Assembly: GCA_020634115.1 (NCBI GenBank) | Contig: JACKCH010000016.1 | Coordinates: forward strand, 1-64,000 | Source: Anaerolineaceae bacterium | GTDB lineage: Bacteria; Chloroflexota; Anaerolineae; Aggregatilineales; Phototrophicaceae | Direction: 5' to 3' | DNA length: 64,000 bases | Shown: in pieces, positions 53,564 to 63,660 of the stretch | Layout: each line of letters begins with the position of its first letter | Numbering within the stretch: position 1 is the first letter of the stretch | The notes under the pieces: generated by a model | The model's database searches: none | What the model saw: only the letters and a program-made list of their open reading frames with translations | What the model was told of the DNA's origin: nothing | Translations under genes and position numbers: made by a program

Positions 53564-56500
53564 CTACCCGTTTTCCCCTGCCAGCCGTGCGATCTGCAAA
53601 ATACAGTGGCGAAACAGGTTCTGTTTTTCCGGGGGAAGTGCGTTTTCCTCGATATGTGCGATCCGTTCAACACCATTCATGGCCCGTATGATGCTGACCG
53701 GCATCTCGCGGTTGCCTTCTGTAAATGAACTCAGGTATTCGATGGCGCCGAGTAGAAAATCACGCATCTCATCATCCGCACGGGCCGTCTGGAAAAATCC
53801 GGTTAGCACCGGTGACAGTTTGGCCTTGTGCATGGGGGGTGGCGACATCATGCTGGTTGCATGGGTGGGGGCGTACGCATACAAAGTGGTCGCTAACTCA
53901 ATGAAACTATGCACGCGCTCGTAAATCGATTCGCCGAGTGCATCCCAAAGAATGGAGCGCCAATAGTGAATCTGCCGGGGGACTTCAAGCAATTTCGTCA
54001 CCTCGGCCATCCACTCATCCGCAATTTCCCCGGAAACATGGGCCAGCAATACGTCAATCTCGGTGTTAAACAGGTCTTCTTGCAGCAGAACGGCCAGATC
54101 AGGCCGCAGGGTTGGCAGCAGTTCGGGAATAAAGGCCCCGTTGGAAAAGAATTCATGGACGTTCACGCCATGCCGACGGAGAAGCTCCTGTTGGAAAAGC
54201 GGCAAATAGCGACGCATCGCATCATTATCTTCGCGCAGAGCGACAAACGCGGAATTGCCCGCCGGGAAGGCCGTTTCAATGGATTGCAGAAATTTCCCGG
54301 TGCAATCCTGATAGATTCGCAATGTGCTGAGAATCTCGTACATGGGTAAATGCGGCAGCAGTCGTTCCGCGATCATGCGCTCCCGTTCGGCTTCCACGAA
54401 AGTTTTCTGAGCCAGCCGTTCCAGGGCACGGAACAACCCGGTTGTAAGCTGGTTCACGCCCAGAACGGCGGTCTGCGCGGAATTATGGGAGATCGCCCGC
54501 AGCAAGCTGCCCTGTTTTGCCAGCGGGATGATTTCGGCAATATTAGCCAGGATACGCTGACCGCGCTCGGCCCCTGTTCCCCCGCCGCGTCGGCTGGTGG
54601 GACGGTCACGGAACTGCGGCATTGACCGGCCAATGAAGTAGGAAATGATGTGGATGCCGACCACATCTTCCTCTTCACCGTAAAGAATGCGCCGAAAACT
54701 GTCGGTCAATTCGTCCAGGAACTGCTCGTAAAACACTTCTTTGGTTCCGATTGTCAACCGTTCCAGTTCTTGCAAGCTGCGACTGGGCGCGATCAAGCGG
54801 CTTTCACCGGCAGTTTCAACCGCCCGCGTCAGGTCTTCACGATGGATGCTTTGTGCCTCCCGCACGTGATACAAGATGCTGGCGAAATCGCGTACTGGCA
54901 GGAAACGCAATTGCTCCGACAGGTTGCTCTGGAATGTTCTCAACTCACCGCCCAGGAAAACACCCTGCAAAGGAGTGACGGCATACGCCGTACTTTTGCG
55001 TGCCGCAGCCATCAGGTGTGCCGAAAAACGTTGTTGGTTGGTGACGGAATTCAGGAAAGCATAAACGCCCGCCACCGGCGAATAGTAACCGCCCTGGCGC
55101 TGCATCGGTTCGCCGCTGCCTAGTTTGATACGGACCGGTTGCGAGGTGTCATGCTCCACCAACCACGCCTGAACATCATACTTCGCCTTCTGGTACAAAA
55201 ACGCGCTTTTGGCCTGGCTGACCTGTTGGCTGAGATCGGAGCCCGCGATGAAAACTTCCGTGATGATTTCGGCAAAGCGGTCTTCTATGGATTGGACCGT
55301 GTGGCGGCTTTGGGTCGCGTAATCCCATATCCGATCCAGATACGCGGGGATATTGCTAACCGACTCAAGGCTTTCAAACAAGGGAATCAGCCAGATAGAG
55401 GGCAGATCGGACGCAGGGTGGTCGCGCCGCGCCTGCTCCAATTGGGTATGCATCTTCCTGTCGAGCGAAATCAGCGTTTCCGGTTCGGTTGATAGGCTGA
55501 TCTGCATCGCCAACGCCATGCCGGGATTACCATATTTCCCAGAGATGGTGTTGATTTCATGCATATTGTAGACAGTTGTATCCACCGCGAAGGGGTCACG
55601 CGCCGTAATCATGGATTCCTGGATACGCGGTGTGATGACGACTCGTTGGAGAATATCCTGGTAGCCCGCCACCTCCCGCAGCAGCGGTTCAGCCCCCCGG
55701 TTTGCCTGGATTGTCGGGATCAAGGCATAGAGCTGTTTGCGGAGCTGTTTGTTCAACGAAAAGTAGTATTCGAGCGTTTGCCGCCGCTCCTGCCGCAGTT
55801 CAAACATCCGGTGCTCGTAGCGGTCGTTGTGTTCCCACAAGACTTTTGCCGGGTCGCGGCGCACATGCAGACGAGTCGCCAGCCGATGCCAGGACGTTGT
55901 GTCCAGGGAGTAGGGCAGGATGCTGCGGTACCGTTGTTCAAGTTGGTGAGTCAGCTGTGTAATCGTACTCAAAAGCTGCGCGAAACGTTGATTCCGCTGG
56001 TCAAGCCGATCCAGTTCGGACAGCAAATCAGGACTCACCGAAATGCCTGGGGCAACTTGCCGCAGGAGGTTGAGAATACGCGCCAAACGGCGCACATTTT
56101 CCATGACAACCGCCGCGATTAGATAGTGCCCCTGGCCGGAAGGCCGGTTGCTGCCATCCCAGTCACTCCAGAATGACAGGAAAGGGGTCAGCGTGGTGGC
56201 GGTGAATAATTCGGTATACTGTTGGCCAGCGGTCAAAGAGTCCAGATCGAGCAAGATTTCGCTGGCTTCCTGCTGCGACGAGATCGAGACATTCTGGCCG
56301 AGGTATTCGCCCATGAGTTCCTGCGCGGCGCGTTCAATGAGCGTTGGTGAAACAGGTTTTCTGGCGATTAAGGCGCTCAGAATCGCATCAAAGGCCTGTT
56401 CCGCGCTCAGCGAATACATCTGGGTTGGGTGAACGGTTCGGTCATAAGATCGCTGTTTAAATAAATCCTGGCGATGTTGCAGCGAATCTTTCATGAATTC

Positions 56501-59182
56501 CCGCTGCAATTTTTCGGTCAGTCGTTTACCCCCGTTATCCAATGCCTGCCGCATCAGCTCATCAAGAATCAGCGCCCGATCCAATAAACGGGTGCGGAAT
56601 ATTGCCAACCGCTCCGGGGCGTACCACTGCACAAAATGCTGCCGTTCCTTTTCGACATCCAACAACGGCATTGCCATCAGACGCTGACAGGCTCGGCTGT
56701 TTAAACACTGCTGCAAAACCTGCCTGGAAACTTCATCCATTGCTGTAGCGAGTTCAGGCATTCGATTGTGCGAACTGGCAGGCGTTCGGAAAGTCAGATT
56801 TTTGCGGTTATAGCGTGCATCTTCATTGGCGATCAGGCGGTTAAGATCAATCAACAGGCGACGGGTTTTAACCAGAATCGTTTTGGCATCATCTACCCCG
56901 CCCAAGGTCAACCGGAAGGTTGTCCGTCCGGTTTCAAATCCCTTCTCCGTGCGTGCAAATGTTGCCAGGGGAAGCATTCCGATTCCACGTCTTGCCAACG
57001 TGGAGGATAACCAATCTAACGAAAGCCCTGCCGGTAGTGTTTTCACCTGCAAAAGCGGGTACATACTCCCGGCGGGCGGAAGAATTCCTAACCCAAATGG
57101 ATTGCGTTCCTGTGGGAGGTTGTCTACGGCGGTCAGCAAAGCATTGGAACGTTCTGCAAAAATCGCATTCCGCAAATGCCAGTAGGTGCGCACCGCATGG
57201 ACGCTGCTGCGGTAGAATAGATAGCTGATGAGAATAGCGGCGAGATTAGGCTTAATCTGGGCGTTGACCTGCTCGAACTGCTGCCGCAGTTTGGGATCAC
57301 GAATTTCTACGACTGCTAATCGAGAACCCGCCGAACAATCGGTTTTCGATACTGTATGGACGGTAATCACCCGGTCAGCGCGATGCGCATCCGCCAGACC
57401 CAACCAGACCAGTTCCGACGTAATCTGACGGAGCGTTTTGATTTCCGGCAGGTCATTGGCCGGTGCCATGTTCTGATAGGCCAGGTCGTCAATAAAGTAG
57501 ATGTCGTTTTCGAGGCAGTACAGAATCAGCTTTTGAATCGCTTCCTCAGCAAAGATGCGTCCGGTCGCATTGTGCGGGTTATTAAGCACCATCGCACCGC
57601 GTTGGCGCCACGATGGATCACGTTGGCACAATTTCTCCACTTTTTCGATCATGGCCTCGGCATCCAAAGCCAGCGACTCGGTCAAAGGCACGACATGGAT
57701 GTGCGGGAAACATTGCTCGTAAGACCAACTCAAATCCGGGATTACCACATCCGTTATGCCGCAGTGAAACCCCAGAATGCCCAACCCAGTGCGGGATGAA
57801 CCACTGACGACGACACAGGATTCCGGCTCATACTGTGGCTGGTGCCTAACAAACGCGCTCAGGAAACTCTGTTCAAGCGCCTGAATGGTATCCATCCGGT
57901 CGAGGGTGCCGACTAAGTGATCCAGGAGTTCCCTGACCCCAACGCCAGCGAACGCATCGAAGTGATGGGTTTTCCATGCGTTTTGAATCCGCTGGGTAAA
58001 GAGAGCGGTCTTGTCCGCCAACGCATCCAGTGAATGATCCAACATCTGAGTGTGGTTGCTTAACAATTCTTCCAGATGGCGTTCCGTTCGTTGCGCTAGA
58101 TGGGGCAGCGCAGTGAATGTCGTATTGCCCACCACCAGCCCTTCTGCTGATGGCCGGGCATTTGGAATGGCCGAACGCCCATTTGTGGGGGATTTGACCA
58201 ACTGCTGCTCAAGCAAAAACGTCAGGAACTCGACCTCGGACGCGGAAGGCGTCCCCTTTAAGTTGAAGTGGACGCTTTCAATCGCACGCAGGAATTCGGC
58301 ATTCCCCGCCACAAATACAGTGGACAGGTGGTGCAGTTGGGGTGAAAAAATCTCGGGAGACAGTAAGCGTATCACCACCTGTACCAGCCGTGCTTCACGG
58401 GCGAGGGACAGGTGATTAGGGGCGTTGTTCGCTTCGATAAAAAACAACGGGCGTTTTGTGCTCAATATGCGCAATTTGCGGCGCATGAATTCGTCTGGCA
58501 CACTGCCGAGGATCAAGAATGTCGGATGCTGTGGTTGCTCTGATAGAATTTCGACCATGCGGTCATAGGCAAGTTGTTCATCTGGTGGCAAGTTCTCAAA
58601 CAGCAGGTTGGGAATGGCCTTCAGGAACGGTGCCGGATCGTATTCGTAACACAAAATACGCGCAGGCAAATGCGCCAGTCGCCCGGACAATGTAAATAAC
58701 ACCACGCGCAGAGTTTCCTGCATTCCCCCGGAAGAGAGAATGACTTCGCGCCTGCCAGAACGCTCTCCTCTATCGTAGTGCAGCGAGTCCTGTTGGTTCT
58801 CCAGCCATTCATAAAACATGTTGACCAGCGCATGGGGCTTTTTGGATGAATAGCCCCCGCGCGGCATATACGGCACACTCTTGCGAACAGTCCGAATCAG
58901 AAATTCCAGTTTGGGTTTGTCGGCCTCTTCCCATCCCAGATAATCCAAAAGCGCCCCGGTATCCGAATCATTTAATTCCTCCTGGTAGATATCTAAGCCG
59001 AGCACGAGACGGAGGAAAGCCGACGAGAGTCGCGCATCTTGCAGCGGGTTCCCGATATGAAAGTTAATACGATCCGCATCTGAAACCTGGGCAGCTGCTG
59101 TCGCTTCACTCACTTCGGAAACGCGTGCTGCCCGAATGGCGTTCAGACGGAAAAGGGCTGTTGAATCAGACGAATTCGGCAT
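53564..59182 (-). CDS. Giant protein with two aminotransferase-like domains and a long unknown C-terminal region
   Basis: A 1872-residue protein. Residues 35-350 look like a degenerate class I/II aminotransferase fold: INFHIGNPLQDARL at the start and VILSSGGMQETL where the PLP-phosphate loop would be, but no catalytic Lys. Residues 390-800 are a second domain with the expected residues: Asn535 (NNPHNATGRIF), the YFIDDLAYQ Asp/Tyr pair, Lys613 (HTVSKTDCSAGSR) for the PLP Schiff base and Arg621, ending in FRLTLGG near 755. Residues 800-1872 are mostly helical, Cys-poor and match nothing I know. It starts 15 bp after the SPFH gene. No signal peptide or membrane helix is seen. Substrate is unknown. 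Confidence 0.75.
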   Translation of the reverse strand: MPNSSDSTALFRLNAIRAARVSEVSEATAAAQVSDADRINFHIGNPLQDARLSSAFLRLVLGLDIYQEELNDSDTGALLDYLGWEEADKPKLEFLIRTVRKSVPYMPRGGYSSKKPHALVNMFYEWLENQQDSLHYDRGERSGRREVILSSGGMQETLRVVLFTLSGRLAHLPARILCYEYDPAPFLKAIPNLLFENLPPDEQLAYDRMVEILSEQPQHPTFLILGSVPDEFMRRKLRILSTKRPLFFIEANNAPNHLSLAREARLVQVVIRLLSPEIFSPQLHHLSTVFVAGNAEFLRAIESVHFNLKGTPSASEVEFLTFLLEQQLVKSPTNGRSAIPNARPSAEGLVVGNTTFTALPHLAQRTERHLEELLSNHTQMLDHSLDALADKTALFTQRIQNAWKTHHFDAFAGVGVRELLDHLVGTLDRMDTIQALEQSFLSAFVRHQPQYEPESCVVVSGSSRTGLGILGFHCGITDVVIPDLSWSYEQCFPHIHVVPLTESLALDAEAMIEKVEKLCQRDPSWRQRGAMVLNNPHNATGRIFAEEAIQKLILYCLENDIYFIDDLAYQNMAPANDLPEIKTLRQITSELVWLGLADAHRADRVITVHTVSKTDCSAGSRLAVVEIRDPKLRQQFEQVNAQIKPNLAAILISYLFYRSSVHAVRTYWHLRNAIFAERSNALLTAVDNLPQERNPFGLGILPPAGSMYPLLQVKTLPAGLSLDWLSSTLARRGIGMLPLATFARTEKGFETGRTTFRLTLGGVDDAKTILVKTRRLLIDLNRLIANEDARYNRKNLTFRTPASSHNRMPELATAMDEVSRQVLQQCLNSRACQRLMAMPLLDVEKERQHFVQWYAPERLAIFRTRLLDRALILDELMRQALDNGGKRLTEKLQREFMKDSLQHRQDLFKQRSYDRTVHPTQMYSLSAEQAFDAILSALIARKPVSPTLIERAAQELMGEYLGQNVSISSQQEASEILLDLDSLTAGQQYTELFTATTLTPFLSFWSDWDGSNRPSGQGHYLIAAVVMENVRRLARILNLLRQVAPGISVSPDLLSELDRLDQRNQRFAQLLSTITQLTHQLEQRYRSILPYSLDTTSWHRLATRLHVRRDPAKVLWEHNDRYEHRMFELRQERRQTLEYYFSLNKQLRKQLYALIPTIQANRGAEPLLREVAGYQDILQRVVITPRIQESMITARDPFAVDTTVYNMHEINTISGKYGNPGMALAMQISLSTEPETLISLDRKMHTQLEQARRDHPASDLPSIWLIPLFESLESVSNIPAYLDRIWDYATQSRHTVQSIEDRFAEIITEVFIAGSDLSQQVSQAKSAFLYQKAKYDVQAWLVEHDTSQPVRIKLGSGEPMQRQGGYYSPVAGVYAFLNSVTNQQRFSAHLMAAARKSTAYAVTPLQGVFLGGELRTFQSNLSEQLRFLPVRDFASILYHVREAQSIHREDLTRAVETAGESRLIAPSRSLQELERLTIGTKEVFYEQFLDELTDSFRRILYGEEEDVVGIHIISYFIGRSMPQFRDRPTSRRGGGTGAERGQRILANIAEIIPLAKQGSLLRAISHNSAQTAVLGVNQLTTGLFRALERLAQKTFVEAERERMIAERLLPHLPMYEILSTLRIYQDCTGKFLQSIETAFPAGNSAFVALREDNDAMRRYLPLFQQELLRRHGVNVHEFFSNGAFIPELLPTLRPDLAVLLQEDLFNTEIDVLLAHVSGEIADEWMAEVTKLLEVPRQIHYWRSILWDALGESIYERVHSFIELATTLYAYAPTHATSMMSPPPMHKAKLSPVLTGFFQTARADDEMRDFLLGAIEYLSSFTEGNREMPVSIIRAMNGVERIAHIEENALPPEKQNLFRHCILQIARLAGENG

Positions 59183-59197
59183 CTGTTACTGTCCAGA

Positions 59198-60166
59198 CTA
59201 GGCTTTGTCTTGGGTGTCGAGTTCTTTCTCAAGATATTTGTGGAACAGCGTAAAAAGCGCCGAACCGCTTGCAAGCTCCTGTGGTGTCAGGGAAATCACC
59301 GTTCTTGCATTCTTGAGACTCTGACTCGCTTCGGCCAGTTGCGCGGCCTGTGGAGTCAGCATCAACAGTTCCGGGCTTTTGCGTAGAACGTCCAGTTCCT
59401 CTTTTTCAAAAGCGAGGCGCAGCCGGCTGCGTGCCAGTTCATCTTCAATGCGCTGGCGTGCCAGCTCCGCGTCACTCTCGAACTGGGCCTTTTTTAATTC
59501 AACCCGTTTCATCTCAAGGGCATGTTCCATAATCGCAATCTCTTCGTCTGCCTGGTACTTGGCTTTCGCGCCAACGATCCGCGCCCGGTGACGCAGTCGC
59601 TCGGTTTCTTCAAGCAGTCGTGCCTCTTCTTGCTGGCTCAGTGCATTGGCAATGTCTGGATCAACCGGTTCCCACGACTCAACGGCCAGGGCAATCAACT
59701 CAATGCCGAATCGTTCCTCAACAAGCGTCCTTTGTTCATTCAGGTGATTGAGGATGGCAGGCGAGGAAATAGCGTGAATCTCGGAGCGTTCCGTATATTC
59801 CTTGATGAGTCCTTGCAACAGTATCCTGACCTGATCAACGGCTCGCGTTACCGCATCACTATCCCATCCGCCGACTCGGATCAATGATTGGATATGGTTG
59901 ACCGATGGCGCAGCAGCACCAACTACCTTAATACGCACCAGCAGATTGCCCACCGCAGCGGCCTCGATGTTCAATCGGAGTGGACTGGTTGCGCGTTTCA
60001 GGGGTAAACTGAAATGACGTGGGTACAGCAGTCCTTTTCGGATGCGAATCTGTCCATCCGCCTCGTAGAGCACGATAACATCTGGTTGGCGTACGCGATA
60101 CTCAAATACCACAGCCAACAGGGAACCTGCGAGCAGGATAACCACAAAACCCAGGATAATTTCCAT
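59198..60166 (-). CDS. SPFH/band-7-domain membrane protein (flotillin/stomatin-like)
   Basis: A 322-residue protein: an N-terminal membrane helix (MEIILGFVVILLAGSLLAVVFEY), an SPFH domain (about 30-195: QIRIRKGLLYPRHFSLPLKRA, IEAAAVGNLLVRIKVVG, ALAVESWEPVDPDIANALSQQ), then a long charged coiled coil (about 195-270, EEARLLEETERLRHRARIVGAKAKYQ) and a short C-terminal region. Such proteins form ring- or cage-like oligomers on membranes and scaffold partners. GGAGG lies 9 bp before the ATG at 60166. It forms a two-gene unit with the giant aminotransferase-like protein, so it may be its membrane platform. No NfeD partner, a common neighbour, is present. Confidence 0.85.
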   Translation of the reverse strand: MEIILGFVVILLAGSLLAVVFEYRVRQPDVIVLYEADGQIRIRKGLLYPRHFSLPLKRATSPLRLNIEAAAVGNLLVRIKVVGAAAPSVNHIQSLIRVGGWDSDAVTRAVDQVRILLQGLIKEYTERSEIHAISSPAILNHLNEQRTLVEERFGIELIALAVESWEPVDPDIANALSQQEEARLLEETERLRHRARIVGAKAKYQADEEIAIMEHALEMKRVELKKAQFESDAELARQRIEDELARSRLRLAFEKEELDVLRKSPELLMLTPQAAQLAEASQSLKNARTVISLTPQELASGSALFTLFHKYLEKELDTQDKA

Positions 60167-60424
60167 ATGTTCATACCTCCACAAGCAGCCTTCTCAACTG
60201 CCTGCTAGTGCATAGCGCCAACTGAGAGCCTATAGCGTACCACAAGCTGAACAGAATGCTCAGGTGCTTTTAAAAAATACTCTACCATCCGTCACTAAGC
60301 ATGACTGCCAAAACTCTTGGGGCAACACGACCCAATTATCCCAAAAAGATTTCAAAAGGTTGAGGCCGGAGTTGGGCCCACAGCGAGCTATTCAGCGGTC
60401 TGGGACAAATGGCAGAGATTATCA

Positions 60425-60462
60425 CAAAAGAAAAACGGGAACACTTTTTTACCCGTTCCCGT
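60425..60462 (-). terminator. Intrinsic terminator downstream of the SDR gene
   Basis: On the minus strand ACGGGAAC, 12 bases, GTTCCCGT runs into TTTTCTTTTG. It lies about 285 bp past the SDR stop. The rest of 60167-60747 has no gene I can support. Confidence 0.6.
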
Positions 60463-60747
60463 TTCCGAATAATCAGGATATGCGCCTTATGGAGACTTGA
60501 GACTAAGTCCGAACATCTCATAACTCTCAAATCTTCCCTCAAATTCCTCCAAGCAATTGTTTTTCCCAAAGCACAACACTTCAACACATCCCGAATATAT
60601 GATTACTTTTACTTCTGGCTTTTTCGGTGAGCCGAGAGAGGAATTAGCTCCCTCGAGCCAACTTGAAACACCGTCGCGGAGGCTAACGGCACTCCTGTCT
60701 CACAGCATAACACGGGTTTGGCGTTCGTTGGTTTTACGGAGTGCGTG

Positions 60748-61512
60748 TTAAAGATAGGCACCACCAGAAACTTCCAGGCGTTGACCGGTAATCCAACGTG
60801 CTGCATCGGTACACAGAAAGGCAATCACACCCGCCGCATCGTCAGCAACCCCTACTCGCCCTAGAGCTGTTATCGAAGCAATGTAATCCCTGGCTTCTGG
60901 TCGTTCCGAAAACAGGTCCTTGTTGAAGTCTGTATCCAGTGCGCCCGGCGATACTGCATTCACAGTAATCTGGCGTGGCCCTAACTCTTTAGCAAGATAT
61001 TGCGTCAGCAGTTCAACCGCACTTTTCATCGTGGCATAAGCAATCAAGGGCGCAAAAGCGGTACGAGTCGTACCAGAGCCGAGATTGATAATGCGTCCCC
61101 CATCGCGTAAATCATCTGCCAATGCTTGCGTGAGGAAGAAGACGCTTTTGAAATTGGTATTGTATTGGGCATCCAGATCAGCTTCACCCACATAAGAAAA
61201 GGTTTTGCGCGTGAGAATGCCCGCGTTGTTCACCAGAATATCGAAGTGGTCTTGCCCCCAGTCACGAAGCACACGCCTGAATCGCGCGACAAAATCCGCC
61301 AGTTGCGCTGTATTACTAAAATCGACCTGCAATGCAACGGCTTTACGTCCCATTCGCTCAATCTCGGCTATCGTTTCTTGCGCGGCCTCCCTCTGTGTAT
61401 GGTATGTCAGGCAAACATCTGCCCCCAGAGTTGCCAGTTGTAGAGCGGTGTCTTTGCCCAGACTGCGACTGCCACCAGTGACCAATGCGACCTTGTTCTC
61501 TAATGTGGTCAT
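60748..61512 (-). CDS. Short-chain dehydrogenase/reductase
   Basis: A 254-residue NAD(P)-dependent oxidoreductase of the classical SDR type. The nucleotide-binding motif is TGGSRSLG (12-19), NNAG follows near residue 90, and the active site is Tyr159-x3-Lys163 (AYATMKSA) with a Ser in NLGSGTTRT. The ending CTDAARWITGQRLEVSGGAYL is typical of FabG-like members. Arg16 after the Gly motif leans towards NADP. The frame is open to 61569, but GAGGGATGAT directly precedes the ATG at 61512. It follows the AraC gene by 113 bp on the same strand; the regulator may control it. Substrate unknown. Confidence 0.9.
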   Translation of the reverse strand: MTTLENKVALVTGGSRSLGKDTALQLATLGADVCLTYHTQREAAQETIAEIERMGRKAVALQVDFSNTAQLADFVARFRRVLRDWGQDHFDILVNNAGILTRKTFSYVGEADLDAQYNTNFKSVFFLTQALADDLRDGGRIINLGSGTTRTAFAPLIAYATMKSAVELLTQYLAKELGPRQITVNAVSPGALDTDFNKDLFSERPEARDYIASITALGRVGVADDAAGVIAFLCTDAARWITGQRLEVSGGAYL

Positions 61513-61625
61513 ATCATCCCTCTTGTCTATCCTTTCCTTAATGATTTCATCTATAGGGTATGGCAGCAAGCAGGTGATTGAAAGGCAAGTTTCTAAGAGA
61601 AAATGACCTATCTCTCAGATAGAAC

Positions 61626-62543
61626 TTATCGTGTGCGGCGAAATGCACCAGGTGTCAGACCGGTATGCTTTTTGAAAAAGCGGGAAAAGTGAGTAGGTTC
61701 CTGAAACCCCAATTGATAGGCGATGGCTTTGATTGGTTGATGTGTTTGTGCCAATAACGCCTGAGCTTCGGCAATCGTTTTTTCGACAATCCAGGTATTA
61801 ACTGTCTTGCCCGTTTTGCTCTTGATGACTGTGCTAAAGTAGTTAGGGTGTAGATTTTGCATTCGAGCAAAATCCTGGACTTGAAATGCCCGCTGGGCAT
61901 CGCCTGTGCGGAGTGCGCGGAAATGATGTTCTAAATGCTTCTTGAAGGTCGTCACAATCTGAGATGATTGAGTGCCTTCCACCTGTGGATTATAGCGATT
62001 CCAAAACCGCTCTTTAATTTTAAGCAGGAAGACGACCAACAAATTGCTCAGGATTGTATATTTGTAGAGTGAGTCGCTGTGATATTCGGATAAGAGCTGC
62101 GCACATAGACCAGCAAAGACGGAGAAGATCGTTGCATCTAAATAGTGTGGTGGGACAATTTCAGCCAGCAAGAAGGGGAATTCCTCAAATACATTGTCCC
62201 CGACATACTGCTTCAAAAATGTCTCCGAAAAAGTGATGAGGTAGCCCTGGTAGGGTTCAATGATTTCAAAGCCTTTCACATGACCCGGATTGGTAAAATA
62301 AATCGTATTAGGGCGTGTATCGTAGATATGGCTGTCGAGGATAGAATGCCCATAGCCCTCATGAATGATAACGAAGGTATAGTAGTTAGCGCGAAAGAGA
62401 GGTGATTTGCTCGGATACTGTTGACGAAAGGTTTCCGTTGTGTGGATTGTAAACTCAGCTTCCTGGGTAAAGGGGATCCCTAACGCTTCATAAAAACTGG
62501 ATAAGGTATCGTAAAGCTTGATCTCTTCGTTTCGTATCTCCAT
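61626..62543 (-). CDS. AraC-family transcriptional regulator
   Basis: A 305-residue regulator. The N-terminal part (1-190) is a cupin-like ligand domain (ANYYTFVIIHEGYGHSILD, NTIYFTNPGHVKGFEI). The C-terminal 100 residues contain two helix-turn-helix motifs of the AraC class: VQDFARMQNLHPNYFSTVIKS and KAIAYQLGFQEPTHFSRFFKKHTGLTPGAFR. It is probably an activator of the adjoining SDR gene and perhaps of itself. The ligand is unknown. Confidence 0.93.
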   Translation of the reverse strand: MEIRNEEIKLYDTLSSFYEALGIPFTQEAEFTIHTTETFRQQYPSKSPLFRANYYTFVIIHEGYGHSILDSHIYDTRPNTIYFTNPGHVKGFEIIEPYQGYLITFSETFLKQYVGDNVFEEFPFLLAEIVPPHYLDATIFSVFAGLCAQLLSEYHSDSLYKYTILSNLLVVFLLKIKERFWNRYNPQVEGTQSSQIVTTFKKHLEHHFRALRTGDAQRAFQVQDFARMQNLHPNYFSTVIKSKTGKTVNTWIVEKTIAEAQALLAQTHQPIKAIAYQLGFQEPTHFSRFFKKHTGLTPGAFRRTR

Positions 62544-62656
62544 ATTCAGACTTTATCATACCAATAGCAAAACATCACCAACTTGCCGGGCGAGTCGTCA
62601 ACCGGCTGTGATATACCCAAAAGGCGTTTTAAGAAATGAACACGGTATTTGCCAAA

Positions 62657-62709
62657 TGTAGGGACGCCCAGAAGGGCGTCCGCCGGACAGGCAGAAGCCT
62701 GTCCCTACA
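62657..62709. repeat. Double-hairpin TGTAGGG element
   Basis: TGTAGGGAC and GTCCCTACA border two small hairpins, GGACGCCC-AGAA-GGGCGTCC and GGACAGGC-AGAA-GCCTGTCC. The ends are mutual inverted repeats. Located between the araC promoter side and the DapA-family stop. It has the look of a non-autonomous dispersed element. Confidence 0.75.
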
Positions 62710-62751
62710 GGACATCCGTATTGCATTACAGTTGTCCGGGTTTTTGCCGCG

Positions 62752-63660
62752 CTATAGTGAAAGCCCGGCCTCCGCGAATCCGGCTTCCAGCCACTGGCGA
62801 ATTTCCTGATATTTGGGACTGTCGAGCGGCGGAAGCTGCATCGGCTTCCGCGGGAAACCCGCGTCGTAGCCCCGTGCATACAGGCCCATCATCGAGACAA
62901 TCGTGCTGTCGGTGAAGTGCATCTTGGCGCTGAGATCCATCATCAGCAGATAGAGCCGCTCTGACTTCTCCTGATCGCCCGCTTGTGTGGCCTGCACCAG
63001 TTCGGTCATGATCTCTGGTGCCCAATTGTTCATCCCGCCGATCATCGCCCGCACGCCCATGTAGTAGTAGGGCAACCAGCCTTTGGACGTCCCCAGGATC
63101 AACTGAAAATCCTTTTTGGCGACCTTGGTTTCATAGAAAACCCGGCTCACGAAGCCGACTTCTAGCGGGCTGTCTTTCATCCCGGCTAGCCCCATCGCTT
63201 GCAGCTTGCGCACTGTGTTGACGGTGAACGAAAAACGCGACGTTTCCGGGTTATTGTACGCGAACACCGGCAGCGAGGTCGCCTGGAGGATGTCCTGATA
63301 GAACTGAAGGATCAGGTCTTCGCTATGTTTGTAGTAGAAGGGCGGTACCGCGCCAATGGCGTCCACCCCAATGCGTTCGGCGGCTTGCGCCAGGGCGACG
63401 GTGGAAGCAGTGTCAATGCTCCCGACATGCGCGATCAGGGTTCTGCCGGGGTAGTCCTGGGCGACTTCCCGCGCGGCCTGAAACACCGCCGTGCGCTCTT
63501 CAACGGTCATCAGCGGCCCGGAGCCGTAAGAGCCGGTGAGAAACAGTCCGTCTACGCCCCGGTCAAACATCCAGGCCATGTGCCAACGGGTTTTTTCCAG
63601 GTCAAGCCCGCCGTCCGCGTCAAAAATGGTGATATTCGGAACCAGTGATCCGGTAATCAT
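62752..63660 (-). CDS. DapA-family aldolase/dehydratase (DHDPS/NAL-like)
   Basis: A 302-residue TIM-barrel class I aldolase. Lys162 (GLAGMKDSP) is the Schiff-base residue and Tyr135 (VFAYNNPE) the proton relay; the GSYGSGPLMTVEER loop stands where lysine-pathway enzymes have GTTGE, and the last motif has GGMNNW. The GSYGSG loop argues for a sugar-acid or N-acetylneuraminate-lyase-like substrate instead of aspartate semialdehyde. Its ATG overlaps the stop of the upstream FGGY kinase by 4 bp, so the pair probably acts in one sugar-acid pathway. Confidence 0.88.
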   Translation of the reverse strand: MITGSLVPNITIFDADGGLDLEKTRWHMAWMFDRGVDGLFLTGSYGSGPLMTVEERTAVFQAAREVAQDYPGRTLIAHVGSIDTASTVALAQAAERIGVDAIGAVPPFYYKHSEDLILQFYQDILQATSLPVFAYNNPETSRFSFTVNTVRKLQAMGLAGMKDSPLEVGFVSRVFYETKVAKKDFQLILGTSKGWLPYYYMGVRAMIGGMNNWAPEIMTELVQATQAGDQEKSERLYLLMMDLSAKMHFTDSTIVSMMGLYARGYDAGFPRKPMQLPPLDSPKYQEIRQWLEAGFAEAGLSL

